Assembly (NCBI GenBank): GCA_001899005.1
Contig: MKUW01000025.1
Span: 1 to 42,469, forward strand
Direction: 5' to 3'
Origin: Chloroflexi bacterium 44-23
GTDB lineage: Bacteria > Chloroflexota > Anaerolineae > Anaerolineales > Anaerolineaceae
Length of the DNA: 42,469 bases
The notes under the pieces are model-generated. The model searched no databases. It had not been told where the DNA came from and saw nothing but the letters and a program-made list of their open reading frames with translations. Positions 15,874 to 24,333 of the stretch are shown here, one piece after another. The position numbers and the translations under genes are program-made. The first letter of the stretch is position 1. Every line of letters starts with the position of its first letter.

Positions 15874-17193
15874 TTACAATTTACCAATCGCCCTCTGGAC
15901 CGCCTCATAACTGGCTGGCAATTCTTGGGGAGGGTTGGCATACAGTGCTTCAACCCCGGCCAAGGCATTACGATGGTAATCGACTTTGAACTGAGAGAAC
16001 TTCAAGCCATGCGCAGTGGAGATAACCACCACCCGTTCATTCGGCTTAATAACGCCTTGTTTCAACAACTTCTTGAGCGCTGCCAGTGCTACACCGGTGT
16101 GCGGGCAGCAATACAAGCCGGTGCGGTCTGCCTGGGCGGCAGTATTCGCCAGTTCATCTTCGCTGGCCTGCTCGACAACCCCATTGAAATCAATCAGCGT
16201 CTGGCGCGCGCGCTCGTAGGAGACCGGATTTCCAATCTGTATGGCAGAAGCCAGCGTGGATCTGGCTGGCTGCGGGTCAAACTCTTTAAAACCGGTCAGA
16301 TAACTGCGATAAAGCGGGTTGGCATTCTCAGCCTGAGCGCAGGCGATGCGCGGCAAATGATCAATCAAACCCAAATCTTTCATCATCATCAAGCCGTTAC
16401 CCAGAGCACGCACGTTGCCCAGATTGCCAGCCGGCAAAATGATCCAATCCGGCAGGTCCCAATCAAATTGCTGCACAATTTCAATGCCAACTGTCTTTTG
16501 TCCTTCAATGCGCAGTGAGTTGAGTGAATTGGCCAGATAGATGGTGGGGTCTTCCGTTAACTGCTGCACAATTTGCATACAGCCATCAAAATCAGTATCC
16601 AGTGAAAGCACCGTTGCCCCATTCGCAATCGGCTGAATCAATTGTGCGGTGGTTACTTTGGCCTTCGGCAGCAAAATCACGGTGGGAATTCCGGCTGCCG
16701 CACCATAAGCTGCCAGCGCCGCGGAGGTATCCCCGGTTGAGGCACAGGCAATGGCGCGGATGTTCCGTTTGTTGGCCTTGACCATCTGATTGACTACTGA
16801 AACCAGCACGGTCATCCCCAGATCTTTAAAGGAGCCGCTGTGACTGTTCCCACACAGCTTAATCCACAGGTCGTCCATACCAAGTTCCTGCCCAAAACGT
16901 TTGGCCCAGAAAAGGTTGCTGTTCCCTTCATAGGTAGAAACGACATTGTCATCGTCGACCAGTGGCATAACCCACTCTTTTTTGCCCCAGACCCCACTGC
17001 CATACGGCCAGGCGGTCGAGTAAATACGCTGATTAAAAATGGCTTTCCATTCCTGCGGAGAACGCTCACGCAGGATATTCAAATCATGCTTTACTTCCAG
17101 TAAGCCACCGCAATTTTCACAGCGGTAAATAACATCAAAAATAGGATAGTGTGTCCCACAACCATGGATACACTCATACCAACAATTTTCCAT
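15874..17193 (-). CDS. thrC: Threonine synthase
   Basis: A 439-residue PLP enzyme converting O-phosphohomoserine to threonine. An N-terminal zinc-ribbon-like segment carries C8, C12, C25 and C28. The PLP lysine lies in SGSFKDLGM (K123), preceded by YEGNSNL, with the phosphate-binding loop [10 protein letters not shown] and the CPHTGVAL block near the end. An upstream GTG is in frame but overlaps the ribosome-binding site; ATG 17193 with AAGGAG eight bases upstream is preferred. It lies 12 bp behind the aspartokinase stop, a two-gene amino-acid biosynthesis unit with no homoserine dehydrogenase or kinase next to it. Confidence 0.94.
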   Translation of the reverse strand: MENCWYECIHGCGTHYPIFDVIYRCENCGGLLEVKHDLNILRERSPQEWKAIFNQRIYSTAWPYGSGVWGKKEWVMPLVDDDNVVSTYEGNSNLFWAKRFGQELGMDDLWIKLCGNSHSGSFKDLGMTVLVSVVNQMVKANKRNIRAIACASTGDTSAALAAYGAAAGIPTVILLPKAKVTTAQLIQPIANGATVLSLDTDFDGCMQIVQQLTEDPTIYLANSLNSLRIEGQKTVGIEIVQQFDWDLPDWIILPAGNLGNVRALGNGLMMMKDLGLIDHLPRIACAQAENANPLYRSYLTGFKEFDPQPARSTLASAIQIGNPVSYERARQTLIDFNGVVEQASEDELANTAAQADRTGLYCCPHTGVALAALKKLLKQGVIKPNERVVVISTAHGLKFSQFKVDYHRNALAGVEALYANPPQELPASYEAVQRAIGKL

Positions 17194-17205
17194 TAGAAAC
17201 ACTCC

Positions 17206-18615
17206 TTAAATGGGTGGGATAATCTCATCATGGATGCTGCGAACGGCCGCCGCCGAATCGGCCTGATCGATGACCAATGAAAGACTGTACTCCGAGGAAC
17301 CCTGTGCAATAGCGATAACATTGATGTTGGCTTTGCCTAATGCACCGAAGATTCGAGCTGACACTCCCGGTATCTCGCGCATGCCAGCCCCGATGATCGA
17401 AAGAATAACGACATGATCACGTGCCCAGATACGATCGATGTCTTTTCGAATAAGTTCAAGTGACATCTCAGCTTCCAACGAAGAAATTACATCTGAGGTG
17501 TGCTTTGAAGTGATCGTAAAGCAAATCGACTGCTCCGAAGATGACTGTGAGATCATCAGCACACTTGCCCCAGTGCGTGCCACAGCCGAAAATGTACGAG
17601 CAGCAATACCGGGCACCCCTAGCATACCACGTCCTTCAACCGTCAGGAGACTTAAATCCTTAATGGTTGTCACAGCTGTGATTTCACCTCGCTGCCGCTG
17701 TGAGTCCTGGCTGATACGTGTTCCGGGAAAATCCGGATTGAAGGTGTTTTTAACCCACAATGGCAGGTTACGCATCACTGCCGGACGAATCGTCTTGGGG
17801 TGCAGCACTTTGGCGCCAAAATAAGCCAGTTCACCCACCTCGGCAAATGATATTTCTGCAATGGAATGGGCGGTGGCCACCACGCGCGGGTCAGCTGTCA
17901 AAACGCCGTCCACATCCGTCCAGATCCAGAGTTCATCAGCATCGAGGCAATCAGCCAGAATGGAAGCCGTGTAATCGCTGCCGCCACGTCCAAGCGTTGT
18001 GGTAACACCATCCTCGGTTGCAGCAATAAAACCGGTTACAACTGCAATTGTTCCTCCGTTGCAAAGCGGAAAAAGCACCTCTCGAATTTGCTGGCGGCTG
18101 GCTTCCATCTGGGGGACTGCATTTTGAAAATTACGGTCAGTCACAATCAAATGGGTCGCCTCAATTGCCTCAGCCGTCAAACCAGAAGCCTGTAGGGCGG
18201 TGGCCACCAGCGGCGCACTCATCCGTTCTCCCAGTGAAGAAATGACATCCATGCCACGTGCCGTTACCTCGCCCATCACCAGAATACTCTGGCAATAGCG
18301 CGTCAACTCATCCAGACGCTGGGTTATAACAGACATGACCCGTTCTCGCTCGCGACCTTCCGGAAAAAGTTCTTCGATGACATTGTAGTGTCTGGCGCGA
18401 ATGGCTGCAATGGAGGCCAGCACCTCATCCGAGCGGTTAGCGGCGGCCAAATCAGCACAGCGAATCAGTTGATCGGTGATGCCGCTCATCGCAGAAACCA
18501 CAATAATCAGGTTGGCCGTCGAAGGTTGTTCACGGCGAGCAATTTTCACCAGCTGTTGAATTGCCTGTGCACTGCCGACGGACGAACCGCCAAATTTCAT
18601 CACCAATGTCTGCAT
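17206..18615 (-). CDS. Aspartate kinase with two ACT domains
   Basis: A 469-residue monofunctional aspartokinase catalysing the first step of the Asp-derived amino acid pathway. MKFGGSSVGSAQAIQ opens the amino-acid kinase domain. GFIAATEDGVTTTLGRGGSDYTAS carries the catalytic loop, and WTDVDGVLTADPRVV follows. Two C-terminal ACT domains (about residues 310-385 and 390-465), including SIIGAGMREIPGVSARIF, provide feedback control, probably by threonine or lysine. AGGAG precedes the ATG at 18615. The coupling with thrC suggests a threonine-branch enzyme, but the effector cannot be read from sequence. No leader riboswitch or attenuator is apparent upstream. Confidence 0.95.
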   Translation of the reverse strand: MQTLVMKFGGSSVGSAQAIQQLVKIARREQPSTANLIIVVSAMSGITDQLIRCADLAAANRSDEVLASIAAIRARHYNVIEELFPEGRERERVMSVITQRLDELTRYCQSILVMGEVTARGMDVISSLGERMSAPLVATALQASGLTAEAIEATHLIVTDRNFQNAVPQMEASRQQIREVLFPLCNGGTIAVVTGFIAATEDGVTTTLGRGGSDYTASILADCLDADELWIWTDVDGVLTADPRVVATAHSIAEISFAEVGELAYFGAKVLHPKTIRPAVMRNLPLWVKNTFNPDFPGTRISQDSQRQRGEITAVTTIKDLSLLTVEGRGMLGVPGIAARTFSAVARTGASVLMISQSSSEQSICFTITSKHTSDVISSLEAEMSLELIRKDIDRIWARDHVVILSIIGAGMREIPGVSARIFGALGKANINVIAIAQGSSEYSLSLVIDQADSAAAVRSIHDEIIPPI

Positions 18616-18725
18616 AATGTCTCCTGGGTGTGAGCGGGGTTAAAGTTGTCTCGATTATACGATAAGAAGATAGTAGCGGGGGAAGAAAGAACAGCTGACG
18701 GAAGACCAGCTAACGGCTGACAGCT

Positions 18726-18781
18726 AACAGTTAACAGGTAACAGGTAACAGGTAAAAGCTAACAGGTAAAAGCTAACAGGA
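18726..18781. repeat. Heptamer repeat array (AACAGGT/AAAAGCT, 8 units)
   Basis: Eight units are in perfect 7-nt register: AACAGTT, three AACAGGT, then AAAAGCT, AACAGGT, AAAAGCT and AACAGGA. The array is preceded by looser CAGCTAACGG-like units from 18695. It lies upstream of the aspartokinase gene. Confidence 0.93.
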
Positions 18782-18900
18782 AGATAACACCATTAGTCCA
18801 AGACAGGAGAGGTGTTCTTGGCAGCCGCCTAAGCACCATTTAGTTAATTTATTTTGCAAGCACCAATAACTTACAGCTTAATATGTGATTAGTCCATAGG

Positions 18901-18933
18901 GGTACGGGCGACCCTCGCGGTCGCCCACGTACC
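18901..18933. repeat. REP-like GC-rich palindrome
   Basis: GGTACGGGCGACC (18901-18913), CTCGC loop, GGTCGCCCACGTACC (18919-18933): a long hairpin with a small bulge. This GGGCGACC/GGTCGCCC type of palindrome is common as a dispersed repeat in bacteria. The remaining part of 18616-19190 has no gene I can support. Confidence 0.75.
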
Positions 18934-19192
18934 ATGCGGTCAATTCTTTTAGTAGAATCACGATGGACTGCCTGTAATTAACAGGAGAGTTGAAACCTTA
19001 CTGTATTCGTTATGGCTTTCCATGGCGTTATTAATTCATACGCAGAAGTTGTGGGATAGCAGAGGGGAGCATTATGCTCAAGTTCACAAAACATTCCGGG
19101 TCTACTACTGTTCTATTCGTCCTTTCTTCCTGTCCGCTGTTTGCTTCCATTATATAAATTAAATGTTTCGGATTTGGAACAAAATAGAATAT

Positions 19193-19221
19193 ACATATTT
19201 TGTATGTCATGCAAAATATGT
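19193..19221. promoter_or_regulatory. higBA operator palindrome and promoter
   Basis: ACATATTTTG (19193-19202) and CAAAATATGT (19212-19221) are a perfect 10-bp inverted repeat spaced by 9 bp. It abuts a TATAAT at 19222-19227, so protein bound here would cover the promoter. This is the expected site for HigA autoregulation. The transcription start would fall only about 6 nt before the toxin GTG. Confidence 0.75.
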
Positions 19222-19239
19222 TATAATAACGAGGTTCGA

Positions 19240-19521
19240 GTGATAAAAACTTTCGAAGATAAGGAAGCAAAGAAGATCTATTCTGGTTACAAATCAATGA
19301 AGATCGACCAATCCATTCAGAAAGTTGCATATCGAAAGCTTAAAATGTTAAATAATGCGCATAAAATCAAAGATTTACGGATGCCACCATCCAATAATCT
19401 GGAGAAATTAAAAGGAGACCTGCGAGGTCATTTCAGCATCCGGGTTAATTCCCAGTATCGCGTTTTATTTCGTTGGGAAAATGGCGACGCATACGATGTA
19501 GAAATCGTAGATTATCATTAG
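19240..19521 (+). CDS. higB: HigB/RelE-type toxin
   Basis: A 93-residue RelE-superfamily mRNA-interferase-type toxin. It begins IKTFEDKEAKKIYSG and has the core KLKMLNNAHKIKDL, MPPSNNLEKLKGDLRGHFSIRVNSQYRVLFRW and ends VEIVDYH, matching the HigB/GraT group in length and pattern. The basic and histidine residues of GHFSIRVNSQYRV form the usual catalytic groove. GTG 19240 is chosen because the domain starts there; an upstream ATG in the same frame (19141) would cross the operator. It is followed 8 bp later by its antitoxin, the toxin-first order typical of higBA. Confidence 0.9.
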   Translation: MIKTFEDKEAKKIYSGYKSMKIDQSIQKVAYRKLKMLNNAHKIKDLRMPPSNNLEKLKGDLRGHFSIRVNSQYRVLFRWENGDAYDVEIVDYH

Positions 19522-19529
19522 GAGAAAGC

Positions 19530-19853
19530 ATGAAAAAAAGAGATTTTGCACCGCTACACCCTGGGGAAGTATTAATGGAAGAATTTCTAATACCCTTAAA
19601 TATCAGCCAGCACCAATTAGCGATCACCATGCGGGTGGCTCAGCAGAAAATTAATGATATCGCTCGAGGAAAACGCAGCGTCACCCCAGATACAGCTTTA
19701 CGTCTGGCTGCCGCGTTAGGCACCACTCCAGAATTCTGGCTTGGATTACAGCAGGAATACGACCTGGATTGTGCCAGAGAAAAAAGCGGGGAGATTATTG
19801 AGAATGAGGTTAAGCGATTGGTTGAGAGCGCATTGATTGTTGGTAAGTCCTAG
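19530..19853 (+). CDS. higA: HigA-type antitoxin, XRE-family HTH
   Basis: A 107-residue antitoxin/repressor. The HigA signature LHPGEVLMEEFLIPLNISQHQLA opens the helix-turn-helix, continued by RVAQQKINDIARGKRSVTPDTALRLAAALGTTPEFWLGLQ (about residues 9-73). The C-terminal helix would wrap the toxin. The Shine-Dalgarno TAGGAG overlaps the higB stop codon, which couples translation. It probably represses the pair through the palindrome at 19193-19221. No sign of truncation. Confidence 0.92.
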   Translation: MKKRDFAPLHPGEVLMEEFLIPLNISQHQLAITMRVAQQKINDIARGKRSVTPDTALRLAAALGTTPEFWLGLQQEYDLDCAREKSGEIIENEVKRLVESALIVGKS

Positions 19854-19918
19854 TCGAAAAATCACCTTCTCCCGTGTTGCCATTGTCGGGTATCTCGTAG
19901 GGGTGGTGCTTTGTAACA

Positions 19919-19957
19919 CGGGCTGTGCCCGATATTCAAGGCGGGTTTGGAACCCGC
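19919..19957. repeat. Pair of GC-rich hairpins downstream of higA
   Basis: CGGGC-TGT-GCCCG (19919-19931) is followed by GCGGGTT-TGG-AACCCGC (19941-19957). These resemble commonly dispersed intergenic palindromes and may also terminate higBA transcription. Confidence 0.6.
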
Positions 19958-20068
19958 TCCTACATGTTATGCACGCATTTTATATTGTTTTTCTCGCGCG
20001 GTGGCAAGGAGAATTGCGAGGGAGAATATATAGATTGTGGGGATGGTGCTTCGCACTACATACCTTTT

Positions 20069-21448
20069 TTACGCACGGGGCAAAATAATATTAATGGAAG
20101 TACCTTGACCTGGCTGGCTGGTGATGCTAATCTGACCGTCTTGCAGCTCGACCAACGATTTTGCGATTGAAAGACCGAGGCCATTCCCTTTTTGATCCTT
20201 GGTGCGCGTACTATCAACCTGGTAAAAGCGTTCGAACAGGTGCGGTAAGTGTTCTGGTGCGATGCCTTCACCATTATCACTGATAGTAATTCGTTGATTG
20301 CGGCCATCCACTTTAGACTGAATGGTGATTGTCCCCCCCTCGGGGGTATGCCGCAGAGCATTGTCCAAAAGAATGATCATTACCTGGCGCAGCCGGGTTA
20401 TATCAGCCTGGACTTTGCCAGAATTAACCTGATTAAGAAAGGTAACCTGACGCGCGTTTGCGAGCGGTTCAAAGTGACGAGCAAGCTCACTAATACGAGC
20501 AGCTAAATCCAGCGGTTGTTTCTCGATCTTCAATTGGTGCGAATCAAGGCGCGAGAGCAGAAGCAAATCTTCGACCAGCTGTGCCATATGATCCACTTCT
20601 TCAATGATATTCTTCATTAATGAAGACCTCTGCAGGTTTGGTTGGTTGTTTCGTTGTGCCACTTCTGCACTGGCCCTCATCAAAGTGAGGGGGGCTTTTA
20701 ATTCATGGCTGGCGTTTGCCACAAATGCCTGCTGCATATCCCAGGCATATTGGGTGGCTCTTAGAGATCGCCCCGCCATCCACCAGCTGCCTACCCCCAG
20801 CAGCAGGATACTGATCACACCGACCAGCAGTAAGCCGCTTATCAACTGCCGCATTACACGCATTTGGTCACCAATCGGTTTGCCCATCTGCACAAGCCCG
20901 TAGCCAGAATCTTTTGGCACATTGTAAGTCAACAAACGCACGGGGGTACCATCATTCAATGTGCTGTTCCTCAAATCGGATCCTTTTGCTAAGGCTGCTT
21001 GCACTGCACTTTGATCCGGCGCCATGGGCAGCTGATAAGGGTTCGGGTTGTACATCAGAACGCCCGACTCATCCAGCGGCAACACAAAAATGGAACTCAA
21101 TTCACCTTCATACGTTTCCTGAATGGTGGGGGTGGAATTAATATCTTTAGAATCATCATTATCTTTTTTGCTTGAAGAGTCTTTGCTATCATGATTGTCC
21201 GTTGCTACTGTCGGAATTCGATAGGTGTGTAAATTTGTCCACTTCTGCTGAGCATTCTTCAAGTCGCTTGGTAATTTGACGTCAATCAAGGTGTAGGTCT
21301 CGGCCATTTTAAATTTCAAAGCACTATCATTGTTGTTTTGAAAATAGTAGTAAAGCATAGAATAGGCACTGACCCCTACAAGACCAGCCAATAGCATCGC
21401 CACGGCCAGATAGAGCAAGGTCAATCTGAGGCGAAGCGGTTTAAGCAT
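20069..21448 (-). CDS. Sensor histidine kinase
   Basis: A 459-residue membrane kinase. TM1 is about residues 10-32 and TM2 about 202-222. The extracytoplasmic domain between them contains a strongly acidic/Lys stretch (about 84-104, DNHDSKDSSS onward). The HisKA box FVANASHELKAPLTLMRAS carries phospho-acceptor H248; the ATPase domain shows NALRHTPEGG (N-box), DNGEGIAPEHL, FERFYQVD and GNGLGLSIAKSL. The frame extends to 21475, but ATG 21448 overlaps the regulator stop by 8 nt (ATG CTTAA), a typical coupled start. It partners with the upstream response regulator. The acidic sensor loop suggests metal ions as signal (inference), in keeping with the metal-redox cluster transcribed divergently. 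Confidence 0.92.
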   Translation of the reverse strand: MLKPLRLRLTLLYLAVAMLLAGLVGVSAYSMLYYYFQNNNDSALKFKMAETYTLIDVKLPSDLKNAQQKWTNLHTYRIPTVATDNHDSKDSSSKKDNDDSKDINSTPTIQETYEGELSSIFVLPLDESGVLMYNPNPYQLPMAPDQSAVQAALAKGSDLRNSTLNDGTPVRLLTYNVPKDSGYGLVQMGKPIGDQMRVMRQLISGLLLVGVISILLLGVGSWWMAGRSLRATQYAWDMQQAFVANASHELKAPLTLMRASAEVAQRNNQPNLQRSSLMKNIIEEVDHMAQLVEDLLLLSRLDSHQLKIEKQPLDLAARISELARHFEPLANARQVTFLNQVNSGKVQADITRLRQVMIILLDNALRHTPEGGTITIQSKVDGRNQRITISDNGEGIAPEHLPHLFERFYQVDSTRTKDQKGNGLGLSIAKSLVELQDGQISITSQPGQGTSINIILPRA

Positions 21449-22124
21449 AGTCAGGGTCCAGACGATAACCGACACCGCGCACTGTTTGAATCGGATCTGC
21501 CAAGTGGGGTTGATTTAATTTTTGACGTAAATAAGAGATATATACATCGACCAATTCTGGCTTGACCTGATTCTCATATGACCATACGTAATCGAGAATA
21601 TTTTGGCGAGTCAATGTTTGTCCTGCATGCCGCAGAATATATTCAAGCAGGTCCCATTCCGTTTTTGAAAGTTCCACCACCTGTTCATTTCGCCGGAGAC
21701 TATGCGCTTTCAGGTCCATAACAATATGACCAACCCGAATCTCAGAAGCGTCCCCACCTACCGGGATAAAACGTCGGCCAAGAGCGCGAATGCGAGCCAG
21801 CAACTCATCAAAAGCAAACGGTTTCACCAGGTAATCATCAGCGCCACTATCCAAACCGCTGACGCGGTCTTCAACCTGGCTACGAGCTGTCAATAACAAC
21901 AAAGCAACCGGCAGGTGTGCCGCACGAACCGCCCGACAAATTGAAGGGCCATCGCGCCCTGGCAGCATCCAATCGATAACAGCTACGTCATGTATGCCAC
22001 GTAAAGCCAGTTCTAAGCCAACATCGCCATCATGGACGATATCATAAGCGAACTTCTCTTCCATTAGCACTGTGCCAATCAATCGCGCCAGGCGTTTATC
22101 ATCTTCAATCAGTAACACGCGCAT
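21441..22124 (-). CDS. OmpR-family response regulator
   Basis: A 227-residue regulator: receiver domain (1-115) with acidic pocket E7-D8-D9, phosphorylation site D51 in VIDWMLPGRDG and K in DDYLVKPF, then an OmpR winged-helix domain (about 130-225: VELSKTEWDLLEYILRHAGQTLTRQNILDYVW and DVYISYLRQKL). The open frame extends upstream to 22241, but ATG 22124 has GAGGG nine bases before it and begins exactly at the receiver. It is co-transcribed with the kinase. It is transcribed away from the PepSY/ApbE/ferric-reductase genes across a 135-bp spacer that holds an 11-bp-spaced direct repeat, a candidate site for it. Confidence 0.94.
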   Translation of the reverse strand: MRVLLIEDDKRLARLIGTVLMEEKFAYDIVHDGDVGLELALRGIHDVAVIDWMLPGRDGPSICRAVRAAHLPVALLLLTARSQVEDRVSGLDSGADDYLVKPFAFDELLARIRALGRRFIPVGGDASEIRVGHIVMDLKAHSLRRNEQVVELSKTEWDLLEYILRHAGQTLTRQNILDYVWSYENQVKPELVDVYISYLRQKLNQPHLADPIQTVRGVGYRLDPDYA

Positions 22125-22161
22125 ATCAAATTCCCTCGATAAAGAAAAGTATAGCCCAAAA

Positions 22162-22180
22162 AGATTGGAATTAGATTGGA
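22162..22180 (+). promoter_or_regulatory. Direct repeat, candidate response-regulator site
   Basis: AGATTGGA occurs at 22162-22169 and 22173-22180, an 11-bp period typical of OmpR-family half-sites. A related ATTGGAGA lies on the opposite strand near 22204. The position in the divergent spacer fits control of both the two-component genes and the redox cluster. Confidence 0.5.
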
Positions 22181-22259
22181 GTATTGCATTCATTTTAAAA
22201 GGGTTCTCCAATGTTTGATAGCTATGCTTATCAGTAATCACAAGAAATAGGAGGTTAAC

Positions 22260-22988
22260 ATGAGCAAACGAATGGTGTTATTTACATCCATCTTTTTATC
22301 GGTTGTTTTATTGGTAGTCATTGGCGGTGTGGTTAAGATCGTTTTGGCGCGTCAAAGCGTCTCTGTCGCCAGTTCGGATCTTCAGGCGCAAATCTATGCA
22401 CGTGATGCTGAATATGCAGCACAAATAACAGCGGCTAACCAACAAATTCAACAATTAAGCGTACAACTTCAATCGCAGCAGCCCGTGGATACCGCTATAA
22501 CCACATCAATTTCCCCTGAAAATGCCTCATCGATTGCACTGCTGAGCGCGGGTAGTGGGGAAGCATTGGTTCAGATTCCGGAACTAGTATCATATGAAGG
22601 AAAAACTGCTTATGAAGTTCAGCTTACGGATGGGGTCTATTACATCGATGCGCTCAGTGGTGAGGTTCTATTCAATGGAATCCCTGAACGGGTTACATCT
22701 GAACAAGCAGCCGCCATCGCAGGTGAATACCTTGGGGGCATGGATCCGCGTTATGCAACCGTGAAACTGGCGGTATCAAATGGCAGTCAGATATATCAAG
22801 TGACTTTCAATGATTACATAGTCTTTGTTGATCAATTCGGTACTGTAATTCAAGCTCAGATCGTCCAGTACACCAATACGACCGCTGACAATTCTTCAAC
22901 TTCTGTGACCTACAAAGACCATGATGATGACCATGACCATCATGACGATCATGGCGGCGACCATGGTGACGACCATGCTGATGATTAA
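22260..22988 (+). CDS. Membrane-anchored PepSY-like protein with His/Asp-rich tail
   Basis: A 242-residue exported protein. One TM segment (about 7-30) is followed by a glutamine-rich coiled coil (35-75) and two PepSY-like units (about 83-130 and 142-200; AYEVQLTDGVYYIDALSGEVL is the typical pattern), and finally a tail of about 25 residues (218-242) made almost only of Asp, His and Gly. Such tails bind divalent metals. TAGGAGG precedes the ATG. It is first of four tightly packed genes ending with a ferric-reductase-like protein. The TM orientation and cluster suggest that the PepSY and tail domains face outside. A role in metal or flavin redox at the cell surface is inferred, not shown. Confidence 0.78.
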   Translation: MSKRMVLFTSIFLSVVLLVVIGGVVKIVLARQSVSVASSDLQAQIYARDAEYAAQITAANQQIQQLSVQLQSQQPVDTAITTSISPENASSIALLSAGSGEALVQIPELVSYEGKTAYEVQLTDGVYYIDALSGEVLFNGIPERVTSEQAAAIAGEYLGGMDPRYATVKLAVSNGSQIYQVTFNDYIVFVDQFGTVIQAQIVQYTNTTADNSSTSVTYKDHDDDHDHHDDHGGDHGDDHADD

Positions 22989-23002
22989 CACTCGAGGACT
23001 CT

Positions 23003-23407
23003 ATGAATAAAATAAAAACACCCCAATCAAAGAAGAAAAAAGGCCACGGCGGCATGAAATATGTACTTTCATCATTATCTCTGATTTCCGTAATTGGTTT
23101 TTGGCAACACTTTGCCAATAATGATGGTCTAAAAGCAGCCAAAGCTGCGGCCGATGATGCTCAAGCTTCCAACAACCAGATTCAATTTAACCCTCTGCCT
23201 ACTTTGATGGTTGTTCAAACTTACCAACAGAGAAGTACAAGCCAGGCAACCGGGAACACGAGCGGGCTACAGCTGCGTGAAGCAACCGCTCCAACAGCTC
23301 AGCCAGTAACCAAGCCGATTATCACATTTAAAAACGTGAGCGTTAACAATTCAGGTTCTGGCTCTTCTTCTTCTTCACCTGTCACCCGCAGTGGATCCTC
23401 GCATTAA
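23003..23407 (+). CDS. Ser-rich membrane-anchored small protein, unknown
   Basis: A 134-residue protein with a Lys-rich N terminus (KIKTPQSKKKKGHGG), one TM segment (about 19-37, ending WQHFANNDG) and an Ala/Gln/Thr/Ser-rich, low-complexity exported part ending in a Gly-Ser run. The N-terminal layout resembles the membrane anchor of FMN-binding-domain proteins often encoded next to ApbE, but no FMN-binding domain and no (S/T)GA(S/T) flavinylation motif is visible. It lies 14 bp after the PepSY gene and overlaps the ApbE start by one base. The length and composition are unlike any family I can name; it could be a reduced or divergent carrier. Confidence 0.6.
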   Translation: MNKIKTPQSKKKKGHGGMKYVLSSLSLISVIGFWQHFANNDGLKAAKAAADDAQASNNQIQFNPLPTLMVVQTYQQRSTSQATGNTSGLQLREATAPTAQPVTKPIITFKNVSVNNSGSGSSSSSPVTRSGSSH

Positions 23408-24333
23408 TGGAAGAACTTACTTTTCGTGCCATGGGCTGTCAAATATCGATATTTTTGGATAGCGATTCTAGCCTGGCAAAGCAAACGCTGGCCCAGGTTC
23501 CCATCTGGTTTGAAGAATGGGAACAGATTTTAAGTCGCTTCCGACCTGATAGCGAATTGAGTCTCCTCAACCACCAGTCAGGCATCCCGACCGCCGTCAG
23601 CGACACCTTGTGGGAAGTATTGACGCTTGCCATCCAAACGGAAATGGAGAGCAACGGCCTTGTGACTCCACTTGTTTTACCCGCACTGGAACACGCTGGG
23701 TACGACCGCAGCTTTGAGCTGATCAAAGGCTCAGACTTTTCGTCAGCGGAATACTCCGGTTATCCGGTGGGCCAATTAGATGAATTGATATTTAACCTCG
23801 ATTTGCAAATGATCCAACTTCCTCTCGGCAGTGGCCTCGATTTTGGCGGGATTGCCAAAGGCTGGGCTGCCCACCAAGCCGCCCAGCGTCTGGCAGCCTT
23901 TGCGCCAGCACTGGTCAATGCAGGCGGTGATATCGCTGTGACAGATTCACAACATGATGACCTGCTCTGGACAGTGGGTATCATCAATCCCTTTCAGGCA
24001 GAGCAAGATTTAGCCCTTCTGGAAGTGGGCCAATGTGGGATAGCAACCTCCGGCGTGGATTTTCGGCAATGGCACCAAAACGGCGTCAAACGCCACCACA
24101 TCATCGACCCTCGCACGGGTCTCCCCGCGCAAACCGACCTGATGAGCGCTACGGTGATTGCACCGGATGTGATGCAAGCGGAAATGGCAGCCAAGGTCGC
24201 CATGTTGATGGGCTCAAGGGCTGCTTTAGAGTGGTTTCAAGATCAACCCTGGCTGCAATCAATTTTGGTGTTAACAAATGGACAAATTGCAGCCAGTCAA
24301 CCAATAGAACCGTCATTATGGAGGGAAAGATGA
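23407..24333 (+). CDS. apbE: ApbE-family FAD:protein FMN transferase
   Basis: A 308-residue flavin transferase, which attaches FMN to Thr/Ser of target proteins using FAD and Mg2+. Motifs: AMGCQISIFL near the N terminus, LSRFRPDSELSLLN, GLDFGGIAKGWAAHQ, VNAGGDIAV, and HHIIDPRTGLPA with the metal-binding region. No signal peptide or lipobox is seen, unlike many ApbE proteins, which suggests action on the cytoplasmic side or before export. The start codon overlaps the preceding stop (TAATG). The next gene overlaps by 4 bases (ATGA). The operon contains a ferric-reductase-like protein but no obvious FMN-binding substrate. Confidence 0.92.
   Translation: MEELTFRAMGCQISIFLDSDSSLAKQTLAQVPIWFEEWEQILSRFRPDSELSLLNHQSGIPTAVSDTLWEVLTLAIQTEMESNGLVTPLVLPALEHAGYDRSFELIKGSDFSSAEYSGYPVGQLDELIFNLDLQMIQLPLGSGLDFGGIAKGWAAHQAAQRLAAFAPALVNAGGDIAVTDSQHDDLLWTVGIINPFQAEQDLALLEVGQCGIATSGVDFRQWHQNGVKRHHIIDPRTGLPAQTDLMSATVIAPDVMQAEMAAKVAMLMGSRAALEWFQDQPWLQSILVLTNGQIAASQPIEPSLWRER

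Noticed and set aside
19141..19239. Upstream start for HigB
   Set aside because: It would place the operator palindrome and the -10 element inside the coding sequence; the family begins at GTG 19240.
24033..24329. N-terminal extension of the ferric-reductase-like protein
   Set aside because: It lies inside apbE in another frame; ATG 24330 has a GGAGGG site and a 4-base overlap with the apbE stop.
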